A stretch of DNA of 64,000 nt from NCBI RefSeq assembly GCF_030272615.1, contig NC_081408.1, forward strand, positions 203,464,191 to 203,528,190, in the 5' to 3' direction. The position numbers were made by a program, and so were the translations under genes. This document shows, piece after piece, positions 35,826-45,599 of the stretch. Under the pieces are notes generated by a model. The model was not told the origin of the DNA and did no database searches. It saw nothing but the letters and a program-made list of their open reading frames with translations. How positions within the stretch are numbered: the stretch's first letter is position 1; each line of letters opens with the position of its first letter. This DNA is from Cryptomeria japonica. Its lineage: Eukaryota; Streptophyta; Pinopsida; Cupressales; Cupressaceae.

Positions 35826-36962
35826 CTATTGTGTACTAGCAGGGAGAATGTCAAACCCTTCATCCTCAGGCGCCTCAGAGAGGTTTTCACCGTTGGATAC
35901 ACTCTTTCTTTTTACTATTGTCAGATCAAACAGTGCCACAGTGTGGTTTTCACTGGAAGATCCATGTTTTAATGTGATATTTTTGCAGCTGAAGGGTTTG
36001 GCATCCGCCCTGAAGTATGCTGCGCTATTAAGTTCAATGGCGAATCCAGCTTTGTGATCCCTGCTTGGTAGATTATCCCTTAATTCCAAAAAGTCAATGA
36101 TAGCCTCATCGTTTTGGAAGAGGTCAAGACATGGGGGATTTGGTTGGTTCCATTCGATGAGTTCAGGGTGGATAATGGGCATTACTTCATCGATTAAGTT
36201 AAGTGCAGGAGATGTATCAGTGAGGGTTAAGACAATGTGGTGAAGGTCGTCGATGGTACTCTCCCTATCAGAATCAGGCGTAGGATGAGACGTAGGGTCT
36301 GTGGAAGATGTTTCCAGCTCAGGTACCCAAGTGGTCTTTATCTGTGCTTCTCCGTAAATAGGGATGTCTTTGCGGGGTGGAGGTGGTGATTTGCCTTCCT
36401 CATCTGAAGTGTTAAGTTGCACAGAATCAAATTTCCACTCATGTGAGTCGGTCTCTGAATCACTTTCCAGCATCTGATTGCTATACCATACTGGGATGTC
36501 ACTGGGGTTGAATACTACAGGTGTGATTAGTTTATGTACCTTTGTAGTGATTGGTGCTGCAGGAACCATGATGGGATTTAAAGGATTTGTCACTGGAAGT
36601 ATTGACAGTGTTGATTTAGTGGTTTCTGCTGGAACTGCTGGTGCCATAGATACTGTTGCGGGTTCTAATATAGTTGCTGCTATGAATGGTTTTATTGATG
36701 TGATGACTGCTGTGGATGGGATTACTGGTTCGATTGGTGGGATGTTTGGCACTGGTGATGGTTGTGATGGAGTTGTGAGCCTCGATGGGGCAGTGGGGAT
36801 AATGCTTGATGGTGCTTTGATTATGAAAGGTGTCCTCTTTGTAGTAGGTGGGCAAAATGGTTTGCTGGTTTTGCCTTTGAATCTAAGTTTAGGAAGGATC
36901 TCTTTTTCAAAGCCTAAGCCTGTATTACCTTTGGGCTTGAATTCTGGTAGTAGAGGTTCATG
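35826..36962 (-). pseudogene. Linker between protease and RT, Pro/Thr/Ser-rich
   Basis: About 380 codons in the same frame as gag-pol with low-complexity Pro/Ala/Thr/Ile sequence, then an acidic stretch (ESDSETDSHEWKFDS). The last third looks more structured (DEAIIDFLELRDNLPSRDH, FRADAKPFSCKNITLKHG). It ends at TAG 35828-35826. I do not recognise a catalytic domain; long linkers here are common in Tat elements. The plus-strand 172-codon ORF over 36478-36996 is its shadow. Confidence 0.7.
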
Positions 36963-37800
36963 TCATCCTTATTTGCAGTATCCCAAAGCACTCTGACCAT
37001 CATATCCCATTCTTTGCATAATGAGGAGGCCTTTGCCATACTGTTCCATGGGAAGTGTGACTTGCGGTTTATCAGTGGTGATGGGATCCTTATAAATCCA
37101 GTCCACTAGGTCCTCATATTGTGTTTCTTCCTCTTGACTCTTTCCAAGGACAAAAGGCGTCAAAGCACATGCGGGCGTGACTATGGGTTTTTGGAGTAAC
37201 TGCTGTGGTTTACCATGTGTTCTAGGAGAAGTGGGCATCTGTCCCACACAAAAGAGCTGACTTAAGTTGTATTCTCCAGGACCTTCCTCTGCGACTTTCA
37301 TCTTAAGCTTTTCTTGCTTGGGTATAGGGGTGTTCGAACTGGTAAGAGAGGCGGGACTTATATATGATGTGGAGGAAATGGCTTCCCTATTATTAGGAAT
37401 AGTAATCTCTGGTTGATGGCTGATATTATGGCAAAATGCAAAGGGATTTGCATCACCCAAGATGGTGATCTCTGCACCATTATGTGGGAACTTGATACAT
37501 TGATGGTAGGTAGATGGCACAGCTTGCATGGCATGTATCCAAGGTCTCCCTAATAATAGATTATATGGCAGAGGAAGGTCCAGAACCTGACAAATTATGT
37601 GCTTTACCACAAGGCCAACCCAGATTGGTAGTACCACAGCTCCTTTGGAGGAACGCTCTGCATCATCATAGGCCTTGATGGTGATCTTCTTGCGAGGATC
37701 CACCGATTCTATTGCATATCCCAATGCTGTGACCAACTATAGTGTACAAATGTTTAGGCCTGCTCCATTATCTATCAAGACTCGCTTGATCCTGTGTTGG
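36963..37800 (-). pseudogene. Tat element protease with G-patch-like tail
   Basis: It begins RVLIDNGAGLNICTL, a retropepsin motif with Asn in DNGAG where Ser or Gly is common, then an in-frame TAG (37739-37737). The fold continues (KKITIKAYDDAERSSKGAVV, LPLPYNLLLGRPWIHAMQAV, the last with the LLGRPWIH motif seen in these proteases). The end GLLIMQRMGYDGQSALG resembles a G-patch. Two stops, TAA 36971-36969 and TGA 36965-36963, close the segment. Confidence 0.8.
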
Positions 37801-39821
37801 TTGATAAAGCCTTCAATGTGGAGTGAGGCGTTATGAGGCTGTTGGAAGGAAGAGTTGTCACTTTCGGAAAAAGTGAGACAAGGTGATGACTTTAGATTTC
37901 CAACCATAGCTTGAAACTGGTCTGTGTTTAGATTTGCAGGGACTGACGCCTCTTGGAGTGCTTGATCCAAGATTGTTTTATGAGATGGCGATAGGCGCAA
38001 TAGTTCTAAAATGGATATGAGTGCAGGTGTTTTATCTAATTGTTCCACAAGATTATATTGCTTTGGGGTGGAGGTGGTTCCCTGTGGAGCTACCTTGATG
38101 GTGACCTTGCCGTGACATGTAACAACATTGCAATTTGAGGTGGGATTTTTGAAGGTTATAGTTGCAATTTGTTCACTAGCATCATACAGGTGATTTACAG
38201 TGTAGTTATACGTAGCCTGCGTATAGTCAGTGGTATCAGTGCCTCGCCGAGAAGTGGAAGGACCCATTTGATCTTGTGATGGAAGTGGATTCTTGAACAT
38301 CTGATGATCTTTATTGGTCATTTTTGGATCATGTCCTTCAATCTCAATTTCTCCTCGATCAATAAGATCTTGAATGAGATCTTTCAATTGGTGACAATTA
38401 CTTGTCTTGTGTCCTCTTCCTTGATGAAACTCACAGTGTTCAGTATCTCTCCACCATGCTGGTTTGACTTGAGGCTCATAATTCGATAACTTAGGTAGAG
38501 TGATCAAATTCTGAGAAATGAGTTGTTGCATCACAGTTTCAATGGGTTCCTCTAAGGGAGTGCATGTGCGTTTTTGTTTTTGTAGATGAGGTCTTGGTTC
38601 ATCATGAGATGTGATGCGACCTTGATTAGGAGGAACATTTGTGTTATTTTGAGGTGGAGGATTTTGTCCTACAAATCGAACCACAGGTTGTGCATTTTGG
38701 ATAGTTCGAGCATCCACAACCCCATCGTTGACAATATTCTTGTTCTTGTTCCAGAAGTTTGGTTTATCACTATTGAAACGCGGGCGAGGACCATCTTTGG
38801 GTTCATTAAAGATTTTGATGAGTCCTTTCTTGATGAGTTCCCGTTCACATTTTATACCCTTGGTGATCATATCGTTAAAGGAGTCTGTGTCTTTGACATC
38901 CAAGTGAAATTCCATTTCTTCATTTAAGTTGGAAATGAAAATTTCCACTAGTTCTCATTCTGGTAACTGAAGAGAACGTCTGATAGACATTTGGCACCAT
39001 CGTTGCAGGAATACTGAGAATAATTCACTTGGTTTTTGTTTGGTATTGCATAGATCAGCCATGGTGATGTCGCGTTCAATGTTATAAGAGTAATGAGATA
39101 GGAACTTCTGAATGAGTTCCTCAAATGTTCTAATGCCACCTGGAAGTTGGGAAAACCATGATGTAGTTGTTCCTCCCAAGCTTTGGGGAAAGAGGCGCAT
39201 TAGGTATGTGTCCTCATAAGCCACTTCAAGACAAGTGGAATGAAATTCTCGGACATGATCACGGGGATCCCCCTTTCCTCTATATTTTTCAAATTTGGGT
39301 GTTTCGAACCTGTGTGGAAAGGGTGGCATATAAAGATTCCTATCAAAAGGATAGGGATAGATGTCGTTAAGTGAAAATTGATTGGTCTTAACACCACTAT
39401 GAAGTTGTTGGGCGAGATTCTCGACTTGTTGCCGCAACATCTCCATTTCATTTGGAGGAGGAGGTGGTGGATTACCTCGAGGAATGTTATATCTGTTTTG
39501 ATTTCTACCCCTTTCCTCCTCATGGCGACTTTGTCTTTCTGATGCTTGTCTTAATTGGGCAAGATCAAAGTCAGAGGGGAGTTTGGCTCCTTCTTGAATG
39601 AGTTTTAAGAAGTGAGCATCCGCATTGCTCCTGAGTATTTCATCAAACAATCTGTTAAAATGAGGGTTATGCTGAACCCTTTCGATTGTTGAAGGAGTGG
39701 GAGTACTTGGGTTTTCGTCATTTACATTTCCTCCAAGTGCTTCTTGAAATTCATTGAGGTTGTCCTCTTCTTCCTCAATTTCTATTTCTCGTTGCCTTGA
39801 TCGCGATCGGGTTTGAGCCAT
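37801..39821 (-). pseudogene. Tat element Gag
   Basis: I place the start at ATG 39821 (MAQTRSRSRQREIEIEEEED), because upstream codons look like leader. A charged N-terminus is followed by a Pro-rich hinge and the capsid core (FEKYRGKGDPRDHVREFH, LMRLFPQSLGGTTTSWFSQL, FLSHYSYNIERDI). A TGA at 38957-38955 interrupts it; the frame resumes at once. The C-terminal part carries one zinc knuckle, CEFHQGRGHKTSNCHQLK (about 38,435-38,390), of the CxFHxxxGHxTxxC type typical of Tat/Athila Gag. It would form the particle and bind the RNA. Confidence 0.9.
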
Positions 39822-42184
39822 TTTGTTTGCAAGTTTGTTTGAAGTTGATTGAAGATGATGATTTGTTGTTGATGCAAGATTGATGATTAGTGGATTGTAT
39901 GGTATGTAGATCTCTAGCACTTTAAGGTAGATGTAACCGAAATTCCTTCTTTGAATTGCTTTGTTTGTTTTGATGATTTTTGGATGTGATAAGGTGTAGA
40001 GAAATCTGAGATGTGTTACAGATTTGGACTACCTAGCAATGAGAGGATTCACTCATGAACTAGTTTTAACCTGCGTAGATGTGTCTCTTAGGATGAGCTT
40101 ATCCTAGATGTAGAAACAATCTAAAAAGTAATGTGATGTGATTGATTCAAGCAATATCTAAAAGAGAACTTTGGGACAAGAACCTCTTAATGTTTTGAGA
40201 GTTTTGGGATGGATTGATGATGGAATAATGATGTATGAATGAGATGATGGATGTTTTGTTTTCAACTTCAATAAAAACTTTGTGTTACAAATGGAACAAA
40301 CTCTACCTCTTCCCTTTCAGGCGTTGGTGGCACTTCTCGAGCTGTGTTGTAGGTGATACAGATGTTTGGGAAGAAGTTGGGATTAATCTTTCCTCCTTGA
40401 TTTTTGTGATAACTCAGAGCTCTATATTGCATAAAAGCTCTGCGGTTCAATGATTCTGAATCAAACTCGTTTGTTTTTCCTTGAAGGTATAGACGCATGC
40501 GATGTAGGAAGACTCTATGTGAGACAAAGATTTGTCTATTGAGATAGAAGAATTTCCTTTTTTTTGATCAAAGCCTTTGAGCTTAGTGGTCTCCTTTTCA
40601 AGGTAATATTCTGATGACACTTCTTCTTTCATAAGATGTGAAGAATGGTCATAAAATGTGATTCTCTGTTGTTTGCACTGTGTTTTTGGTATTTTTGGTT
40701 GTTTTTGAGAAATGTTGGATGAGTACTTTGTTTTTGAGATTGACTTTCTGATTTTTCTTTGACAAGAAAACAAAGCAAGCACACAAACACAAGAATGTTG
40801 CCTCAAAGGCACAAATGAGTATGGGTCTAGATCAACCCAATTTTTTGGACTTGTATATGACCCTTCCTTTAGATTTATTTTAAGGTGTAGTTCCAAAGCT
40901 TGAAGTCGGCTCAATTTGCACTAGGTCTGTAAAACGAACACACTTCAAACACTTTTTATCCCTATGGTCAAATGGCTAGTTGTGACAAATTTAGCCCACA
41001 TCTTGATATTTCTTCGACTTTGGTACTACATACCTTATGAATCCCGCCGTGGCAGGTAAGGATGTGATATACTAAGTCTTGCGTGAGCATAACAAATAGA
41101 TGATCCCTATGATGGGGGAGTCACCACTTTTATCAAGCCACAAGTGACTTTTCAAAAAGCTATGTTTCTACTCAAGGAAATATGTATGGTGAGTATCTTG
41201 GGAGCAAAACCTTCTATGCTCTTGCACTAAATTATATCTCAAATATCCTCTATCAATAGAACAGGTGGGCTACTACTTAAAGGTGTTTATTCATGTTCGA
41301 TGGCTTTGGACATAAGTTCATTCTGTAGTGACTCACTTAAGAGCCTTGTAACTGGTGGTGGGGCCCATTTGTCCTTTCGGCTAGTTACACTATAGGAACA
41401 GCTATACCCAAGGCTACAGCTTTTGCTCTCACCTGATTTCTATAGCGGCTCGAAGGATTTACCGCTCGAGGTCGTTCCCAAGAGTATTGATCCCTTGGCA
41501 GGCCTCTCTTAAAAAGATAAAATTTTGAGTGTTACTAACACTTTTCTCTTGCACCTAGGACCACGAGAGCCAAGGGAGAGGATAGTGTGTGTTAGAAGTA
41601 GGTCCACTCGACTGACTTTTGTGCACAAGCGTGCCAAACATGAAATTCACTTGTTCTTTTTAATCCAACATTTGCAAAGATGATCTAACTATTTGGAGAT
41701 GTTGCTCCAATAGCCATGGTGTTCTTTTTAACTTCAAAGGCAATGTGTTTTGTAATCTAGAATTTGGAAATCCTGGTCAACTTAATGAAAAACACGTTTT
41801 GCTTTGAAGGAAAATTTGTTTGCCAAAAATAAATAAAAAACAAGTGGTTTGTTCTTTTTTATTTGCCCAAAAATTGAAGTGTGGCTTGTAAATTTTAGGT
41901 CCGAATTGATGCAAATGAAATCAAAGTTGTGTTTGTTAATTTTAAGCACCAAAAGGAAAATGAAGCCTAACTAGAAAATAATGAAAAAATTGTTTTTGTT
42001 GTGTTTTTTTTTAAGTTCTTTTTAAGCACTAAATGAAAATTTTTTGTGATTTTTGTTGGGTTGTTAACCTACACAAAGAAAAAAAACTAGTTAATAAAAA
42101 CCAATGCTCAAGGGGGGGGCTTCCACAAGCCTAAGTTCTGATTTTTTTGGTTACAAGGTGAATTGGACATCATTCTGTCACAAT
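39822..42184 (-). other. Long untranslated leader of the Tat element
   Basis: About 2.4 kb between the AGCGCT array and gag. A 155-codon ORF (40914-40447) is Lys/Ser-rich and matches nothing I know; other members of the lineage can carry an ORF upstream of gag, so it is a weak candidate. A run of nine G lies near 42,111. I see no other motif. Confidence 0.5.
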
Positions 42185-42451
42185 AGCGCTATTCTGCTTT
42201 TTAGACAGAAGCGCTAATTAATTCAATGGTGCTAGTCTGTGGACGCAGAAGCGCTAATTCGCACAATAGCGCTGAAAGAAGAGAAAAATCCAAGAAGACA
42301 AAAGCGCTAGAAGTGTGTCAATAGCGCTGAAACTGTGACAATAGCGCTGGAATGTTGTCAATAGCGCTGAAACTTCTTCAATAGCGCTATCTTAGGATCA
42401 ATAGCGCTAAAAGAAATTTTTCAACAGCGCTAAAACGTGTTCAATAGCGCC
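42185..42451 (-). repeat. AGCGCT array, 5'-leader copy (20-bp period)
   Basis: AGCGCT starts at 42185, 42210, 42250, 42268, 42303, 42323, 42343, 42363, 42383, 42403 and 42426, with AGCGCC at 42446. Five successive steps are exactly 20 bp. The plus-strand consensus is CAANAGCGCT, the reverse complement of the consensus of the array at 27241-27547. In the element's sense the array lies some 55 bp downstream of the primer site, where packaging and dimerisation signals of retroelements usually sit. Confidence 0.92.
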
Positions 42452-42506
42452 CAAGCGCGACCTGTGTGGCAATTTCAACAAGCAAAATGTTAATTTTAAA
42501 AAAAAT

Positions 42507-42546
42507 GATCAGAAGGTTGCGTGTTCGATTCACGTCGGGTTCACCA
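42507..42546 (-). promoter_or_regulatory. Extended tRNA-Trp primer-binding site
   Basis: The plus strand here reads as the 3' half of tRNA-Trp(CCA), from the base just after the anticodon (GATCAGAAGG) through the T arm (GTGTTCGATTCAC) to the terminal CGGGTTCACCA including the non-genomic CCA. It ends 2 bp from the 5' LTR. A usual primer site is about 18 nt. The match to my recollection of the plant tRNA is complete over 40 nt. Confidence 0.85.
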
Positions 42547-42548
42547 AA

Positions 42549-43986
42549 TGATGCCCTCCTAAATGACACAATGTTAGTTTAAGATCAAACAACACAAAAC
42601 ACACAAGACTTTAGCGTTAGTCAATCAAAAACTAAAACATATGAAGGCATTCCAAGAGAGACACTAAAAACATGCTAATGAATTTAACTAAAGAAGTAAA
42701 GACAATGAGACATCTCCAACTATCTCTTAGCATGATTTTAGCTCCTTCTCCCTTGTTCCTCTCCTCTCCAAGTTCCAAAATAGTGTAGCTCTCAACAGCT
42801 TTTTGCACTATGGATGCTTATGGAGGATTGAGATTGTAGTATAGCTCCAAATATGACATGAAAAGCTAATACTAATGCTAAAATGATGTATTTTACCAAA
42901 AAGACAAGATTTAGTTATGCTATGCTAAATGCTCTCTAAAATGGCTATAGTCTAAATGCTTACAAGTTTTCAGGATCTGGATTATGAAGGAATGGGCTCT
43001 ATTTATAGGAAAAATGGAGCAATGGATGGCCAGGATTGAATGGTTTAATCAAGGGTCAAGATTGAAAGTTGGGAATCCATGTGCACAATTGGCACCAATG
43101 GAATGGTGACAAATGTCAACATAGGGTTGGGTTGAAAGAAGAGGTTGGAGGCATTAAAGGCCTGAGAAGACCTCATGGTTATCTAAAGGCTAAGAGTCAA
43201 GCCTAAATTAGGATTATCCACTGAATTAGGAATTAATCCAAGGATAAACCTTTGTGCAAATGATTAAGAGATAATCATGGTCAAAGCATTGAAGGCTTGA
43301 TCAGACCCTTGGGTTGGGTAGAGGTTGAGTCAAAACAAATGTTTTAACCATGTGGGAGGGTTGAATTAACCATTAATGGTTATTGGATACTTTTGAGGAT
43401 TAAGTGGTTGAAAGTTGGAAGCCTTCAATGGTTATCAAAGACTTTGAGCCATTTAAGTGGTTGAAGGTTGAAAGCCTTTAATGGTTATCAAAGACTTTTA
43501 GGCTTTGAGAAGTGACTCCATTTTGCTTAGGAATGTGACAATATTTAGGGGATGGATTAGGCTAATTAGGAAGGGGTTAGAAGAATCTAGAAGGGGATTA
43601 TATTTTTGCAAGTGGATTTGGTGGGTGAGGGAAAATAGGATTTTATTAAAATAAAAATTCATTTATTTCAATAAATGTGTGCAAGTTGCATTTGTAGGAA
43701 AATGCAAGTGGGGGGGAATAATGATTTAAATAAATGTTTTATTTAATTTATTTAAAAGAGGAAAAGGGGGATTTTAATTAAATAAATTGATTTTATTTAT
43801 TTAATTGATTGGAATTGGATTTAATGAATTAATTAGAATAAATTGAATAATTTATTTAATTAATAGAAGAATGTTTGGGGATGAATTAATTAAATATTAA
43901 TTTAATTAATTGATGGCTAGTGGATTTTTAATCAAATAAATACGAAATATTCATTTAATTAAAATGGATAGATTTGTGTGACTATA
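42549..43986 (-). repeat. 5' LTR of the Tat element
   Basis: 1438 bp, partner of 25241-26677. A TATA-like CTATAAATAG lies on the minus strand at 43008-42999, so U3 would be about 43986-42970 and R-U5 about 420 bp. The outer end reads ACTATA where the left copy has ACTACA. Confidence 0.95.
42999..43008 (-). promoter_or_regulatory. LTR promoter TATA box
   Basis: CTATAAATAG on the minus strand, in the 5' LTR, oriented to drive the gag-pol RNA. The same sequence is kept in the 3' LTR (25700-25691). Confidence 0.7.
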
Positions 43987-43991
43987 GATAC

Positions 43992-44775
43992 AATGTCCTA
44001 TCACCTCCTATAACAACAAAATGTTCGGTTAATGATTGATAGGCCAAAACCCATTATTGCAGTCAAACCCCAGGGGTTAAGGGTTTTAGGCTACCCGATA
44101 GAGATTTGCTTGTAGAATGGAGCACTAATCACTTCAAGACATCACACTGAAAGGAAAAAAAAAAAAGGTAAAATAATCTATTTACAGGGACTATACCATG
44201 AGCATTCTGTCCAATCCACCTTAAGTATGCAATCAACACAAATTAAATGGTGTTTGAAGTTTACACGAGTTGTTGATGCTTTAATTTCCTTTCCAAATCA
44301 ACCAACATACCTCCTTCAGTGTTTGGGGCCTTTAAAAGTATCTATCAAATCACCACAACCTCCTCCAACTATTTTTCAAACTAAACTGACCGTTGGAGAA
44401 TCACAACTTTCAAAAAAGTGCAAAATTGTCATGACAACAAATTGACAATATGACAACTTTTGCATAGTTCAACCCACTTAGACACCAGACTATCATAGTC
44501 CCCCAAAATGATTACATTTGCATCTAAAAAATCCAAAATGAATCAAGTAGACTTGTAGTCACTTGATCCCTCAATTTAAACCATTGTGACCCTTATTGAC
44601 TCAATTTTCTCTACCAAGCCCTAGATTACAATTTGACCCAAACATGGACAAACTTGTCACACTCCTAGGACATTGAATTACAAAAATGACCCATAGGGTC
44701 TTATTGCACTCCTATTCTTATAGAAAATCATCTTGTTCTCGGTACATGTCTTCATAGGTAGGTGCTCCTGCACCA
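43992..44775 (-). repeat. 5' LTR of the chromovirus, second part
   Basis: It continues the LTR broken at 25240 and ends TGCACCA at 44775, followed by the GTTTC target duplication. Confidence 0.9.
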
Positions 44776-44949
44776 GTTTCCAATCAAGAGCTTATCATAT
44801 GAGGTTTCAAGCTAAGAGAACTTGGAATGATGTAGATAGTTGAACATGAAATGTGTTCATATTCTCCTAAATCAAGGATCCAACCCATGTCCCTAGGCAC
44901 ATAAGTGGTAATCAAAGTGTGACCCTTTCATCTATAGCTAGGTGAAGTG

Positions 44950-45595
44950 TCCTCTCATTTGGTAGATTGAGAAGAAGGTGAATTAGTTGAAGAAGGAATA
45001 CAAATATGATGTGCCTGGAGTAGTTGTTTCAACTAGGGAATTTCCTTCATGTAGATATTTTTCTCACTATGATCATATTTTTTACAAAAGTTACATTTGG
45101 GTATCTCCTTCACATAATGAAACATTTTAGAAAAGGTGGTGGAAGTCTTAGAAGACTATATCTTAAGTTTTTTACTTTTCTTCTCTTTCCACTTAGGTGG
45201 AGTATCTATCATTTCTGAGGCTTAGGAGTGGCATCATATTGATGAAGTTTTGTTTGTTCCCTACTCAAGTTATCCCAAAATGTCTCAAATGATGGAATGA
45301 CAAATGAAGTACCTAAATGATCCATAGTTGAAGAAAAGGAACTTGGAAAATAAGAAAAGACATCAATCAATTCGTACAAAAATAATACTATGCATTCCTT
45401 ATTTATTTTATCTTTCCCACAACCCGTTAATTGAGAATGAAAAGGCTTGAACTTAACCAAATAGTTCTCATTAGTCATAAATGAATTGATTGAAAAAGAT
45501 ACCAATTCCACCTCTACTTTCAAAGCTCTTACATCACTAATTGAGCGAAATAGATCCTTATATTTAGCGTATGCATCTATAGAGGTGTAGTGCAC
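44950..45595 (-). pseudogene. Copia-type Gag fragment, interrupted by the chromovirus
   Basis: 128 codons at 45595-45209 match the second half of Ty1/copia Gag: KYKDLFRSISDVRALKVEVE, FKPFHSQLTGCGKDKINKEC, LFLYELIDVFSYFPSSF, MDHLGTSFVIPSFETFWDNL. After stops, a decayed zinc knuckle (CNFCKKYDHSEKN) lies near 45,090-45,050. The frame leads toward the chromovirus insertion site at 44,776, and the 3' end of the same element probably lies at 17,481-18,074. Little sequence separates the two halves once the chromovirus is removed, so the element may be gag-only. Confidence 0.65.
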
Positions 45596-45599
45596 TAAT

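Larger units (their letters stand above)
25241..43986 (-). mobile_element. Young, 18.7-kb Ty3/gypsy element of the Tat type with an antisense PMD gene
   Basis: LTRs are 25241-26677 and 42549-43986 with TG ends. The flanks GATAC (25236-25240 and 43987-43991) are a perfect target duplication, in the middle of the chromovirus LTR. By hand I count about 14 substitutions and one 1-bp indel between the LTRs, near 1%. On the minus strand the order is LTR, tRNA-Trp primer site, a 2.7-kb leader with an AGCGCT array, gag, protease, linker, RT, RNase H, a second RNase H and integrase. After pol come about 5.8 kb holding an antisense PMD gene and a second AGCGCT array, then a purine tract and the LTR. 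The second RNase H and HLKRFY integrase end mark the Tat lineage. Size is in the range of Ogre-like members. Confidence 0.93.
18075..44775 (-). mobile_element. Decayed Ty3/gypsy chromovirus, split by a nested Tat element
   Basis: The LTRs are 18075-19700 and 24401-25240 joined to 43992-44775, all showing the same sequence order. The outer flanks GTTTC (18070-18074 and 44776-44780) are a perfect 5-bp target duplication. The internal region 19701-24400 encodes on the minus strand a broken gag, protease, RT, RNase H, integrase and a C-terminal chromodomain-like segment. The order, with integrase last and a chromodomain, identifies a chromovirus. LTR copies differ by roughly 10% by eye, so the insertion is much older than the Tat element nested in it. 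It is not capable of encoding a whole polyprotein. Confidence 0.9.

Noticed and set aside
36478-36996. Plus-strand 172-codon ORF rich in Gly/Val/Ile
   Set aside because: It is the reverse strand of the low-complexity Pro/Thr linker in the Tat gag-pol frame, which is continuous with protease and RT.
40447-40914. A leader ORF1 of the Tat element, as in Ogre
   Set aside because: No recognisable domain, low-complexity Lys/Ser composition, and the surrounding leader is AT-rich; kept only as a note in the leader entry.
42185-42451. CRISPR-like array
   Set aside because: The repeat is a 6-10 bp palindromic motif with 20-bp steps, in a plant retrotransposon leader; there are no cas genes and no repeat or spacer of usual length.
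42507-42546. A tRNA-Trp gene or pseudogene
   Set aside because: Only the 3' half is present, it includes the CCA that plant nuclear genes lack, and it abuts the LTR exactly where a primer site belongs.
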